Source: Treponema sp. (GTDB lineage Bacteria > Spirochaetota > Spirochaetia > Treponematales > Treponemataceae). From it: 35,540 bases of DNA. Positions 1 to 8,460 of the stretch are shown here, one piece after another (the stretch's first letter is position 1; each line of letters opens with the position of its first letter). The notes under the pieces were generated by a model. It did not search any database. It saw only the letters and a program-made list of their open reading frames with translations, and was not told where the DNA came from. The DNA lies in assembly GCA_017962415.1 (NCBI GenBank), contig JAGCVK010000036.1:1-35540 (forward strand), given 5' to 3'. Made by a program: the position numbers and the translations under genes.

Positions 1-671
1 CGAATGATATTTTCTGTCATTGTACCGTTTCCGCAGTTAGCCTTATCAGCTTCCTTCTGCTCGATGAGGTAGTCGATACCATAAAGAGCAACACGGCGGT
101 AGTCACCTACGATACGTCCACGACCGTAAGTATCTGGCAAACCAGTAAGGATATGAGCCTTACGAGCCTTGCGAATCTCTGGAGTGTATACATCAAATAC
201 AGCGTCAGAGTGTGTTTTGTGATATTCTGTAAAAATCTTGTGAAGTTCAGCGTTTGGTTTGTAACCATACATTTCGCAAGATTGCTCTGCCATTTTGATT
301 CCACCAAATGGCATAAAAGCTCTCTTCAAAGGCTTGTCAGTCTGAAGACCAACAACCTGCTCAAGCTCTTTTCCTTCTGGACAGATATATCCAGCTGGAT
401 GAGATGTGAGTCCTGTTACAACGTCTGTGTCCATATCAAGAACACCGTTGCGCTCTTTTCCGTCTAAACCAACAGATTTTTTTGTGTATTCTGCTTTCTG
501 TAATTTCTGAAGTTCATCAAAAAGCTTTTCTGTTGCCTTTGTAGGGCCAGCCAAGAATGATGAATCTCCATCATACTGTGTGTAGTTAGCCTGAATGAAG
601 TCACGAACATTAACTTCGCTTGTCCATAAACCGTTAGGATTGAATCCTTCCCACTCTGGTCTTAAAGTCAT
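1..671 (-). CDS. pflB: pyruvate formate-lyase, N-terminal part (cut by window edge)
   Basis: Catalyses CoA-dependent cleavage of pyruvate to acetyl-CoA and formate in anaerobic fermentation, in the cytoplasm, through a glycyl radical. The minus-strand translation from the ATG at 671 begins MTLRPEWEGFNPNGLW and continues through typical PFL N-terminal sequence: TSHPAGYICPEGKE, LKRAFMPFGGIKMAEQSCEMYG and DTYGRGRIVGDYRRVALYG. The frame is still open at position 1. About 223 of the roughly 750 residues expected for PFL are present, so the catalytic Cys pair and the C-terminal glycyl-radical loop lie outside the window. An AGAGG ribosome-binding site precedes the ATG. A leader of about 120 bases and a promoter lie upstream. 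The family is clear; the exact paralogue (PflB versus a related glycyl radical enzyme) is slightly less certain. Confidence 0.93.
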   Translation of the reverse strand, partial: MTLRPEWEGFNPNGLWTSEVNVRDFIQANYTQYDGDSSFLAGPTKATEKLFDELQKLQKAEYTKKSVGLDGKERNGVLDMDTDVVTGLTSHPAGYICPEGKELEQVVGLQTDKPLKRAFMPFGGIKMAEQSCEMYGYKPNAELHKIFTEYHKTHSDAVFDVYTPEIRKARKAHILTGLPDTYGRGRIVGDYRRVALYGIDYLIEQKEADKANCGNGTMTENII

Positions 672-693
672 ATAAAACCTCTTTTGCCTTGGG

Positions 694-825
694 ACTCCTT
701 TATGATTCCCTTAGCCTAAATATTGCCGATTTCCGAACAAAACTCCTTTATGATTTTTGCGCGGAATGGAAAAACTTTCCGTATCGGTCTGTTTAGATAA
801 TAATACTTTGTATTCAAGTTATCAA
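694..825 (-). promoter_or_regulatory. promoter and repeat-containing leader of pyruvate formate-lyase
   Basis: On the minus strand a -35-like TTGATA (820-825) and -10-like TATTAT (797-802) are separated by 17 bases, which predicts a leader of about 120 bases. An inverted repeat ATACTT/AAGTAT (803-808 and 824-829) overlaps the -35 and spacer and could be an operator. The leader holds two exact copies of a 14-base repeat (ACTCCTTTATGATT on plus, 694-707 and 742-755). On the mRNA each contains AAAGGAG, a Shine-Dalgarno-like sequence not placed before an obvious start. The promoter call is inferred from spacing and consensus. Confidence 0.5.
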
Positions 826-888
826 GTATTTTCGCACTCGACATACTAGAATACAAGTATATAACGCTATATCTAGCGGAATTTTTAA

Positions 889-1482
889 TTAGAACTTAAT
901 TGCAACGCCAACTTTTGTGAATGGATAACCAATTTCAACATTCAAGCCAACATTTTTAGTAAAGAAGAAGTTTGCACCAATTGCTTCATCAAAATGGAAG
1001 TAATCAGAAACCCAGTAAGCATCTGGCTTTGAGAATGGAATATTAAATCCCATTTTTGATGCAACATAAAGGTCAAGAATTTCAACAGGCATTTTTACAT
1101 GGTAAGCAGCTTCAGCTCCCACGAACAAGCCCCAAGATGAAGTTGCTCTTTTTTCCCAACGATAATCAACATTATCCCAATGATCATATTCAAAACCATA
1201 ACCATGAATACCAGCATAGCCACCAAATGTAAATGGAAGTTTCCAAATTTTCTTAGCATACTGAACATCAACAACTACAGGTGGAACAAACCAGAAATTA
1301 TCATACTGTCTGTAAACCATATCAGTATAATATAAACCAGTATCAACATTTATGATAAAGTCACCTTCTTCAACGCCAGCACCATAGTTGCACCAACATT
1401 CTGACCAATCAAAGCTCTTTGCTGAAAGAGTAGAACCCAAAAGCAGAACCAAAAGAACTGCAAAAAGTTTAGTTTTCTTCAT
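889..1482 (-). CDS. small outer-membrane beta-barrel-like protein
   Basis: I do not recognise a named family. The 197-residue product has a classical signal peptide (MKKTKLFAVLLVLLLGSTLSA, cleavage around residue 21). The mature part is rich in alternating aromatic and hydrophobic residues (for example FTFGGYAGIHGYGF and WGLFVGAEAAYHVKM). It ends in VGVAIKF, and a C-terminal phenylalanine in a beta strand is typical of outer-membrane barrels. These traits suggest a small 8-strand barrel in the spirochete outer membrane; the function is unknown. The ATG is preceded by AGAGGTG with good spacing. A plausible promoter of its own lies at 1513-1542 (TTGTCA, 18 bases, TATTCT), so it need not be cotranscribed with the RNase gene upstream. 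A weak hairpin (CGCTA/TAGCG, 865-878) follows the gene. Confidence 0.72.
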   Translation of the reverse strand: MKKTKLFAVLLVLLLGSTLSAKSFDWSECWCNYGAGVEEGDFIINVDTGLYYTDMVYRQYDNFWFVPPVVVDVQYAKKIWKLPFTFGGYAGIHGYGFEYDHWDNVDYRWEKRATSSWGLFVGAEAAYHVKMPVEILDLYVASKMGFNIPFSKPDAYWVSDYFHFDEAIGANFFFTKNVGLNVEIGYPFTKVGVAIKF

Positions 1483-1512
1483 AAAAAATCACCTCTAAAA
1501 TAAATTTAAAAT

Positions 1513-1542
1513 AGAATAGCGATTTTAAACACATTGTGACAA
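1513..1542 (-). promoter_or_regulatory. possible promoter of the barrel protein gene
   Basis: Minus-strand TTGTCA (537-542 of this kilobase, i.e. 1537-1542) and TATTCT (1513-1518) are 18 bases apart and lie about 30 bases before the start codon. The match to a housekeeping promoter is moderate and the region is AT-rich, so a chance match is possible. Confidence 0.38.
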
Positions 1543-1593
1543 TAGCAAAAGTGATTTTTGAGGCGTTTTTATATACAAAAACAGAGTTTATAA

Positions 1594-3021
1594 CTAGTTT
1601 TCGAGCGTATATTCGGTTTCTGGAGCTACAATTTCAACATTTTTAAAGCCCGCTTGTGCCAAATGCTCTTTAAATCCCTGCTGTTGATCTAATTCACCAT
1701 GAATTAAATAGATTTTCTTAAGGCGGCTTGTATCAATTTCTTTGAGCCATTCAATCATTTCTGAATAATCAGCGTGAGCCGAAAAACCGTTACAGCGCTC
1801 AACTTTTGCCTTTACCTGATACATATCGCCAAGAATTTTTACTTCTTTTTGACCATCAAAAATGCGGCGGCCAAGAGTATTTTCAGCCATATAGCCAACA
1901 ATCATAATTGTATTTTTTGGGTCAGAAATTTCATTTGCAAGATGATAAAGAACTCGCCCCGCTTCGCACATACCATCTGCCGAAATGATAATCATAGGGC
2001 CTTCTTTTTTGTTTAGAGCCTTTGAATCTTCTACGCTGGTTGTATAAATCAGCGAATTAAAACCAAAAGGATTTTTATGATGCTTTAAAAACGCCTCGTT
2101 TACACTTTCGTCGTAACACTCCGGGTGAACACGGAAAACCGAAGTTGCATTGCTTGCCATTGGAGAATCAACATAAATCGGAACAACAGGAATTTTTTTC
2201 TGATCAGTAAGAAGATGCAGATAAAAAACAAGTTCCTGCGCACGCTCAATTGCAAAAGAAGGAATTATGATTTTTCCTTTTTTGGCACAAGCATCTCGCA
2301 CAATACGAATCAACTCTTTCATTGCAAGATCGTGATTATCATGAAGTTTATCTCCATAAGTTGATTCAAGATAAATATAATCTGGAGCCGGCATATTTAT
2401 TGCCGGGTTTCTAATAATCGGCTTACATTTTCGGCCAATATCGCCAGTAAAAAGCAGGCGAGTTTCTTTTTCGGGATTTTTTGGATTCGGATTAATTGTT
2501 ACATGAGCAAAAGCAGAACCTAAAATATGGCCCGCATCAAAAAATTCCAGCTGAACATCAGGCGCAATATACATTTTTCGGTTATACGAAAGAGAAATAA
2601 TCTGATTTGCAGCGGCAACACAGTCGTTTTCGTCGTACAAAGGCTTCCAGTAAAATTTTTCGCCCTTTTTATTAGCCTGCTTTGCAAGAAATTCTGCATC
2701 GTGAGCCTGAATGCGCGCACTATCCATCATAACAAGATTTGCAATATCTCGTGTTGCAGGAGTTGCATAAATATTTCCGCGCCAGCCTTTTTTTGTAAGC
2801 AGCGGCAAAAGCCCGCAATGGTCAAGATGTCCGTGCGTCAAAATCACAGATTCAAGCCGTTCGTGATCAATATCAAAATTACGGTTTTTTTCATCTGATT
2901 CTTTTCGTTTTCCCTGAAAAGAACCGCAATCAATCATAAACATTCTGTCATCAATTGAAAAAATGTGCTTTGAACCAGTTACCTCTTCAGCAGCTCCCAA
3001 AGAAAAACACTTAATAGACAT
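1594..3021 (-). CDS. beta-CASP metallo-beta-lactamase-fold RNase
   Basis: A predicted cytoplasmic zinc-dependent ribonuclease of the MBL-fold/RNA-specificity-domain group (CPSF73-like), 475 residues. Metal-binding motifs are in order: HGHLDH (63-68), GHILGS (His165), FTGDIG (Asp194), then the beta-CASP block with LESTYGD (219-224), SADGMCEAGR (348-356), FSAHAD (413-418) and LIHGE (439-443). All expected catalytic residues appear intact. The reading frame extends 20 codons further upstream, but the start at 3021 is chosen because GGGGGTTGAGT directly precedes it and homologues begin near this point. Genes of this family act in mRNA decay or processing; the specific substrate cannot be read from the sequence. 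It is divergent from the DUF2804 gene, with 109 bases between them. Confidence 0.9.
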   Translation of the reverse strand: MSIKCFSLGAAEEVTGSKHIFSIDDRMFMIDCGSFQGKRKESDEKNRNFDIDHERLESVILTHGHLDHCGLLPLLTKKGWRGNIYATPATRDIANLVMMDSARIQAHDAEFLAKQANKKGEKFYWKPLYDENDCVAAANQIISLSYNRKMYIAPDVQLEFFDAGHILGSAFAHVTINPNPKNPEKETRLLFTGDIGRKCKPIIRNPAINMPAPDYIYLESTYGDKLHDNHDLAMKELIRIVRDACAKKGKIIIPSFAIERAQELVFYLHLLTDQKKIPVVPIYVDSPMASNATSVFRVHPECYDESVNEAFLKHHKNPFGFNSLIYTTSVEDSKALNKKEGPMIIISADGMCEAGRVLYHLANEISDPKNTIMIVGYMAENTLGRRIFDGQKEVKILGDMYQVKAKVERCNGFSAHADYSEMIEWLKEIDTSRLKKIYLIHGELDQQQGFKEHLAQAGFKNVEIVAPETEYTLEN

Positions 3022-3095
3022 ACTCAACCCCCGCAAGTAGAATTTATAACTAATTATAAAACGGAAAAACGTATAACACAAATTATTTGTTGGGT

Positions 3096-3124
3096 TTGTA
3101 ATTTAACGGAACATAGTTTATAAT
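3096..3124 (+). promoter_or_regulatory. promoter of the DUF2804 gene, placed for a leaderless transcript
   Basis: TTGTAA (3096-3101), a 17-base spacer and a perfect TATAAT (3119-3124) are followed by only six bases before the ATG at 3131. No Shine-Dalgarno sequence fits between them. A start about seven bases after the -10 would put the transcript 5' end on or next to the ATG. Confidence 0.6.
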
Positions 3125-3130
3125 GAAAGA

Positions 3131-4183
3131 ATGTATTCACGGCAGTTTAGTGAACCACCAGAACATCTGGTCCAAAACGGTAAGGCACACTTTGGCACTT
3201 TTTCAGATGTTTCCCCAAAAATTGACATTCGGGGAATGCGTGCCCCTTATGCAGGTGTTCCTGTTCCTTCATTTATATCAAATCTCAGAATAAAAAGCCG
3301 GCTGGAATATGCTTTTTCTTTAGACAAATTCATAGGGCTTTCTCAGTTTTATGATTTTAAAGTTATTGGACTTGGCGAAATCATCTTTTGGAATAAAGAA
3401 ACCGGCAAAAAATATGTTTATCACACAATTATGGCTCCACGACGGCGATTTGTTCCAGCGCTTTCTTCGCGAGGAATCTGTGCCTGCTACAGAAAATCCC
3501 GCTTTATAAAGATTTCTTGGGGTCGCCAGCATCAACATCATGCATTAACATTCAAAGTAAAAGGCGACAATGCCCGGCCAAGCGCAGAAGGTTTTGTATA
3601 TTCTCCACTCCAAGATGAAATGCACGCAGATGTACTTTCAGTTTGCCCTTCTCCAGCTTCTTCGCGTTGCAGCGCAACCTGGTTTTCTTCTATGAAAGTT
3701 TCAGGCCACATTTCTGTAAACGGCGAAACCGCAGATAATTCACAAGGGCTTGGAATGATGATTTTGAACCGTGCTTATTACAAATTTCATTCAAAATCAT
3801 CATCAATTTACGGCATTGGAAACGTAAAAGATAAAAAAATTGTATTTTATTTAAAAACTTCAAATATGGACGCAGCCGATTCTGATTCTTACAACTGCAA
3901 TATGCTTGTTATTGACGGAAAACAAACTGCGCTCCCACCAGTTTATATGACTCATCCTTTTGGAATTGAAAAAAACTGGATAATTCAAGATACGGAAAGT
4001 ATGGTTGATTTAACCTTTACTCCAACATCTGTGAATTCACGAACTCTAAATCTGATTGCGCTGCGAACCAGTTATTACACCATGTACGGCACTTTTGAAG
4101 GAGTGCTTCTTACAGCTGATGGTGATAAAATAATTCTGAAAAATTTCCCGGGCATGCTTCATAAAGGGCTGCTCAGGCTTTAG
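3131..4183 (+). CDS. DUF2804 family protein
   Basis: A 350-residue protein matching my memory of the DUF2804 family in length and pattern: an N-terminal Glu-Pro segment (SEPPEHLVQNGKAHFG), a central KFIGLSQFYDFKVIGLGE block, and a C-terminal lipocalin-like beta-rich part ending in PGMLHKGLLRL. The family occurs widely in bacteria and its biochemical function is unknown; its beta structure recalls hydroxyneurosporene-synthase/AttH-like lipocalin folds. There is no signal peptide or membrane segment. The ATG lacks a ribosome-binding site and lies six bases after a TATAAT, so a leaderless mRNA is likely. The next gene starts 23 bases downstream behind its own GGAGG, so the two are probably cotranscribed. 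Confidence 0.68.
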   Translation: MYSRQFSEPPEHLVQNGKAHFGTFSDVSPKIDIRGMRAPYAGVPVPSFISNLRIKSRLEYAFSLDKFIGLSQFYDFKVIGLGEIIFWNKETGKKYVYHTIMAPRRRFVPALSSRGICACYRKSRFIKISWGRQHQHHALTFKVKGDNARPSAEGFVYSPLQDEMHADVLSVCPSPASSRCSATWFSSMKVSGHISVNGETADNSQGLGMMILNRAYYKFHSKSSSIYGIGNVKDKKIVFYLKTSNMDAADSDSYNCNMLVIDGKQTALPPVYMTHPFGIEKNWIIQDTESMVDLTFTPTSVNSRTLNLIALRTSYYTMYGTFEGVLLTADGDKIILKNFPGMLHKGLLRL

Positions 4184-4206
4184 GCGGATATCTGGAGGAA
4201 TAAAAA

Positions 4207-6159
4207 ATGGGCGATAAAATTAACGGAACTGCCGATTGGGCTCCCGGCACTTTAGACAAAACTAGAAAAAACATTGGAGAAATAAGCGATAAAGACGCTG
4301 CCGATATGGCCAAAAAACTTGGCGGCCAGGTTTTATACGAGCGTTCTTCAGATTCGCCAAGCGGCGGAGTAAACCGAGCCGGAAGAATTGTACGCCAAAG
4401 TTCCGGCGGAAATTCACAAAACAAAGGCGGTGCACAAAACTCCAGCCAGAATTCTGCTGGAAATTCAAGCCGCAGACGCAGAGAAGATCTTCCAAACATT
4501 TCAAAAAAATCAGCTGTAGCAATGGACAAGCTGATGATGTCGTCCGACTACAAAATCAAACCGAATTACGGAGTTTTCAATTTTATCCGCTCTTTCCAGA
4601 AAAACGGCCTCGAAAAAATCGTTCCAGACTTTTATGAATTCACGCTTAAACAGGCAACCGAGCATATGGAAGGTTTTATCACCGTAATCAAAACGCTGAT
4701 TCAAATTGCACCTTCGACTTATAAATCAAAAATAGCAAGCGGCGCCGAAACAAAGTTCAAATTCTTAAGAAACGTTGCCGGCTGGGCAATGCAGCCAATC
4801 AAAATAGAATACATAAATCTTCAAGGCCTTACAGAGCCAATGATTGTTGCAGATTTAATTCCGCTAATCAGGCAGATTTATAAACCGCTTATTACAGTTT
4901 ACTATTATGGAAACACAAAAATTCCAAAACTGATTAAGGAAGTTTATTCTGATGAAGCAGCTTATCCAGATTCACCAAAAGACAAACTTTCACAATATGC
5001 AAAACAGGCAATCACAGAATGGCTTTATATAGAAACTGAAGTAATCAAAAAACTTTACCCGCTTTTAATGCGAATGTGCTCCGATAGTTTTGAACCTTAC
5101 CCGAACTTTTTTAACGCAAAAGTCGGCGAAATTTTAAAATTTGTTGGGCTTCATAAATTCGACCTTCTTTTGCCAGAAAAGCCAAAAGAGCCAACTCCAG
5201 AAGAAAAAAAGCCGAAAATTGCTCCGCCGGAAAAAGGCGTAAAAGATTCTTCGGTAATCACAGGCTTAAAGTTGCTCGACCAAATGTTTCCAGAAGCAGG
5301 CTTTAATAAACTGGACGAACACCCGGATTTATTTCCATACTTTCAGCCGCTTTACCATTTTAAAGACGGATTTAACATTCTTTCGCCAGAAAATCCTATT
5401 CAAACAATTTGTGTACTTCATCATATTATTGAAGAATGCTTTCAAGGTTGCAGAAACATTCGCTTTAAAGAACCTGCAGAACAAAAAAAAGGCGCAGACA
5501 CAATCGCCGCAGTTATGGACGAATGGTCGGCTTACCGCGAAGATATTTTTGAACAGCTTTACTGCGAACCGCTTTGCGATTTAGTAAATTCAGTTTACTC
5601 GCAGCCAGGTTTTGAAAAATCACATATTGGAAAAAAGACCATAACTTCGCTTTTGTGGCAAACAACATATCATTATATGCCAAATTTTAAGTTTGAGCAG
5701 CTTTTGCTTGAGCACCCAACTGATGAAAGCAAATATCGGCCGTTATTTCACCGAACTGATTTTGTGCGAAAATATCTGACTTTGGTAATCAATGAATGCG
5801 ATAAAAAAGCCGCAACAAAAACAGAATGCGCGCTTATTGAAAATCCTTGGGAACACTACAAGTTTGACATTCCAAATGAAGTTTCAAAACGCCTTGATGT
5901 TCTTCTTGGCGCGCAAAACAGAGGTTCAAACACAAGTGCAACAAATGCAAATCTTTTAAAATATACTTTGTGCTTTATTTCCGTTCTTGACTGGTGGATT
6001 AATAATCCGGGAAGTCCAGCTTACGCTTCAGATCCAATGCGAATTTGGCGAATTTCTCCAGAAGATGGAAAGCCGCAGTTTTCTGTTCCAGAACGCAAAG
6101 ATCAAAATAAACTCTTTGCCGAAAAAATCAGAGCAAGCTACAAAAATGCAGCACAATAA
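4207..6159 (+). CDS. unrecognised 650-residue protein, probably spirochete-specific
   Basis: I do not recognise the family. There is no signal peptide and no clear membrane segment, so it is probably cytoplasmic. Residues 1-60 are moderately charged. Residues about 60-95 form a low-complexity Ser/Asn/Gly/Gln linker ending in a basic SSRRRRED patch. From about residue 110 to the end the protein is a long helical, aromatic-rich region, interrupted near residues 325-350 by a Pro/Lys/Glu linker (LLPEKPKEPTPEEKKPKIAP). The start is supported by CTGGAGGAATAAAA before the ATG. It follows the DUF2804 gene closely and converges with the pyridoxal kinase gene with one base between the stop codons. Its size and helical make-up resemble those of the 640-residue unknown protein at 18259, but I see no convincing shared motif. 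Confidence 0.85.
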   Translation: MGDKINGTADWAPGTLDKTRKNIGEISDKDAADMAKKLGGQVLYERSSDSPSGGVNRAGRIVRQSSGGNSQNKGGAQNSSQNSAGNSSRRRREDLPNISKKSAVAMDKLMMSSDYKIKPNYGVFNFIRSFQKNGLEKIVPDFYEFTLKQATEHMEGFITVIKTLIQIAPSTYKSKIASGAETKFKFLRNVAGWAMQPIKIEYINLQGLTEPMIVADLIPLIRQIYKPLITVYYYGNTKIPKLIKEVYSDEAAYPDSPKDKLSQYAKQAITEWLYIETEVIKKLYPLLMRMCSDSFEPYPNFFNAKVGEILKFVGLHKFDLLLPEKPKEPTPEEKKPKIAPPEKGVKDSSVITGLKLLDQMFPEAGFNKLDEHPDLFPYFQPLYHFKDGFNILSPENPIQTICVLHHIIEECFQGCRNIRFKEPAEQKKGADTIAAVMDEWSAYREDIFEQLYCEPLCDLVNSVYSQPGFEKSHIGKKTITSLLWQTTYHYMPNFKFEQLLLEHPTDESKYRPLFHRTDFVRKYLTLVINECDKKAATKTECALIENPWEHYKFDIPNEVSKRLDVLLGAQNRGSNTSATNANLLKYTLCFISVLDWWINNPGSPAYASDPMRIWRISPEDGKPQFSVPERKDQNKLFAEKIRASYKNAAQ

Positions 6160-6160
6160 T

Positions 6161-6997
6161 TTACTGATTTACTCGTGAAATCAAAAATGGAATTGCACTT
6201 TCAAAGTCAACTCCATAACAATTGTAGTCTTTGTGGCTCAAAGTCGCCTTGATTGCTTCAACAACAAAATCTGCAGCAAGGCGGCTTGCTTCTTCCAACA
6301 AAAAACCGCGCATAAGAGCACCAGTTAACACACTTGCAAAAATATCACCGGTTCCGTGAAAGCTAACCGGCATTTTTTCATGAAAATACCAGCTGATTTT
6401 TTTTGATTGCGAATTATACGAAACAATTCCAAGTTTTTTATCATCAAAAGAAACGCCTTTTAGAATTACATTTTTTGCACCAAAAGCCGCAAGCTTTTCG
6501 AGAATTTCTTCTATATATTCTTTTGAATAGCCGCTTTCCACATAAGTTCTTCCAAGCATAAAGCAGGCTTCTGTAAGATTTGGAACAATAACATCTGCGC
6601 GAGAACAAAGATTTGCCATTGCAGCCGCAAAATCCGGAGTAAAACCCGCATAAAGTTTTCCGTTATCGGCCATACAAGGATCAACAATCACCTTTGCGCC
6701 ACCGCTTCCAAAATCATCAATTAATTTTTGAACCTGATTTATTTGTTCAAAAGAGCCAAGATAGCCCGTATAAATTGCATCAAAACTGATTTTTTCACGC
6801 TTCCAATGTTCTGTAATCTGAAAAATATCCTGCGTAAGATCGCGAAACGTAAAACCGCTGAATGCCGTGTGCGTCGAAAGAACTGCCGTTGGAAGCACAC
6901 AAGTTTCAACTCCCATTGCAGAAATAACAGGAAGCGCAACCGTTAAAGAGCATTTTCCCACACAAGAAATATCCTGCACAGTGATTATTCGTTTCAT
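6161..6997 (-). CDS. pyridoxal/pyridoxamine kinase
   Basis: ATP-dependent kinase of the vitamin B6 salvage pathway, phosphorylating pyridoxal, pyridoxine or pyridoxamine at the 5' hydroxyl in the cytoplasm. The 278-residue length is normal for PdxY/PdxK. Ribokinase-fold landmarks are intact: the N-terminal VQDISCVGKCSLTVALPVISAMG, the substrate-loop LSTHTAFSG, KVIVDPCMADNGKLY (102-116), VPNLTEACFMLG (138-149), and the anion-hole/catalytic HGTGDIF (214-220, base Asp218). A TGGAG ribosome-binding site precedes the ATG. The gene converges with the 650-residue protein. Preference among B6 vitamers cannot be decided from sequence. Confidence 0.88.
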   Translation of the reverse strand: MKRIITVQDISCVGKCSLTVALPVISAMGVETCVLPTAVLSTHTAFSGFTFRDLTQDIFQITEHWKREKISFDAIYTGYLGSFEQINQVQKLIDDFGSGGAKVIVDPCMADNGKLYAGFTPDFAAAMANLCSRADVIVPNLTEACFMLGRTYVESGYSKEYIEEILEKLAAFGAKNVILKGVSFDDKKLGIVSYNSQSKKISWYFHEKMPVSFHGTGDIFASVLTGALMRGFLLEEASRLAADFVVEAIKATLSHKDYNCYGVDFESAIPFLISRVNQ

Positions 6998-7112
6998 ATT
7001 TTCTCCAGTTTGCCCGCCCTCAAAATCGGGATTTGTTCATTATAACGGAATTTATAATCAAAAAAAACATATACTTTATTGATTTTTTTCATTATATTTG
7101 TAAGCAATGTAA

Positions 7113-7128
7113 GTTGGCACAAACCAAC
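7113..7128. promoter_or_regulatory. small inverted repeat upstream of the COG0523 GTPase
   Basis: GTTGG and CCAAC are separated by six bases, 27 bases before the GTPase start, and the hexamer AGCAAT flanks them on both sides (7103-7108 and 7132-7137). It could be an operator for a metal-responsive regulator such as a Zur/Fur-type protein, or an mRNA hairpin. The stem is only 5 bp, so chance is possible. Confidence 0.3.
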
Positions 7129-7155
7129 AATAGCAATACGCGAGGTTAAACCAAA

Positions 7156-8328
7156 ATGGCAAATAAAAAGATTCCAATTACACTTTTGTGCGGTTATCTT
7201 GGAGCTGGAAAGACAACTCTTCTTAACCGTGTTCTTACAAATCAAAAAGGCTACAAAGTAGCAGTTATTGTAAATGATATTGGTGAAGTAAACGTAGACG
7301 AACGCCTGATTTCAAAAGAGGCAAAAATCGAAGATTCAAGCAGCCTTGTTCCTCTTACAAACGGTTGTATTTGCTGCACCCTCAAAAGCGATATGGTAAC
7401 TCAGATTGAAAATCTGATGAAAAGCGGAAAGTTTGATTATATTATGATTGAAGCCAGCGGCGTTTGCGAACCAATGCCAATTGCTCAAGCAATCGAAACT
7501 ATTGAAATTGGTAAACTTGATAATGTTGTTGGCGTTGTTGACGCAAGCCGCCTTGTTGATGAATTCGACGAAGGTAAAGCACTTCTTAAAAAAGATATTG
7601 ATGAAGAAGATATTGAATCGCTTTTGATTCAGCAGATTGAATTCTGCTCAACTTTGATTGTAAACAAACGCGACCTTGTAACAGACGAACAGATTAAAAT
7701 GGTTCGCGCTGTAATCAACAAGATTCAGCCAACAGTAAAAGTTATTGAAACAACCCGCTGTGATGTTCCAGTTGAAGAAATTATCGGCACAGACCGTTTT
7801 GATTTTGAAACAGTTTACTCTAGCGCAGGCTGGGTAAAAGCTTTGGAAGAGCACGAAAAAGAAGAACATGATGACGATGATCACGACGAACACGAACATC
7901 ATCACGAGCATGAACATTCTCATCATCATCACCATGAACACAAACACGAAGGCGAAAGCGAAGATGAATACGGAATTGGCTCGTTTGTTTATTACCGCCG
8001 CCGTCCGTTCAACCGCTCAAAGCTAGACGAGTTTGCTACAAAATGGCCACGAAATATTATCCGTTCAAAAGGCGTAATCTGGTTCAGCGACGAAGAAGAA
8101 ATGGCTTACGTTCTTGAAACTTCTGGCCGCCAGATTCAAGCCGGCTATTCAGGAAACTGGCTTGCTTCATGTCCACCAGCAGAACAGCAGCGCGTTCTTG
8201 CAGAAGAACCAGAAATGAAAAAAGACTGGGACGAAAAAGTTGGCGACAGAATGATTAAAATGGTAATCATTGGCCGACACTTAGACAAAGAAGCAATCTC
8301 AAAAAGCCTCGATGCATGTCTGGACTAA
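7156..8328 (+). CDS. COG0523 (CobW/YjiA/ZNG1-type) GTPase with His-rich metal-binding loop
   Basis: G3E-family GTPase, probably a metallochaperone that delivers zinc or another transition metal to client enzymes. Walker A is GYLGAGKTT (13-21), the family metal site is CICC (71-74), the magnesium-binding/switch segment is IMIEASGVCEP (97-106), and the guanine-specificity motif is NKRD (170-173). Residues about 233-265 form an extreme His/Asp/Glu stretch with runs such as HSHHHHHEHKH, placed between the GTPase domain and the C-terminal CobW_C domain (SFVYYRRRPFN onward). GCGAGG precedes the ATG. Zinc is the likeliest metal because His-rich COG0523 proteins are usually in zinc homeostasis, but no zinc-regulon gene is adjacent. 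The gene ends before a strong terminator. Confidence 0.88.
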   Translation: MANKKIPITLLCGYLGAGKTTLLNRVLTNQKGYKVAVIVNDIGEVNVDERLISKEAKIEDSSSLVPLTNGCICCTLKSDMVTQIENLMKSGKFDYIMIEASGVCEPMPIAQAIETIEIGKLDNVVGVVDASRLVDEFDEGKALLKKDIDEEDIESLLIQQIEFCSTLIVNKRDLVTDEQIKMVRAVINKIQPTVKVIETTRCDVPVEEIIGTDRFDFETVYSSAGWVKALEEHEKEEHDDDDHDEHEHHHEHEHSHHHHHEHKHEGESEDEYGIGSFVYYRRRPFNRSKLDEFATKWPRNIIRSKGVIWFSDEEEMAYVLETSGRQIQAGYSGNWLASCPPAEQQRVLAEEPEMKKDWDEKVGDRMIKMVIIGRHLDKEAISKSLDACLD

Positions 8329-8354
8329 TTTCATAACCTGCATAAATTAATTTT

Positions 8355-8402
8355 AAAACTCCGGCAAAAGCGCTTTTTTTGCAGTATGCCGGAGTTTTTT
8401 TT
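8355..8402 (+). terminator. intrinsic terminator after the COG0523 gene, possibly bidirectional
   Basis: A 12-bp stem AAAACTCCGGCA (8355-8366) with TGCCGGAGTTTT (8387-8398) runs directly into a T tract ending at 8402. On the minus strand the same hairpin ends in a short TTTT, so it may also stop transcripts from the convergent operon at 8461. Confidence 0.85.
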
Positions 8403-8460
8403 GCAATTTTTGCAAAGTAAAACTGCGTCAAACAAAGACATTTACAACCTTGTTTAATAA

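Noticed and set aside
107..467. ORFs on both strands inside the pyruvate formate-lyase region
   Set aside because: The minus-strand frame from 671 is unmistakable PFL; the others are overlapping frames without any recognisable protein.
864..878. Hairpin CGCTA/TAGCG after the barrel-protein gene as a terminator
   Set aside because: The stem is only five base pairs and no real T tract follows on the minus strand.
7648..7947. Minus-strand ORF opposite the His-rich part of the COG0523 GTPase, Met/Val/Phe-rich and looking like a membrane protein
   Set aside because: Its hydrophobic look is just the complement of His/Asp/Glu codons; it has no ribosome-binding site.
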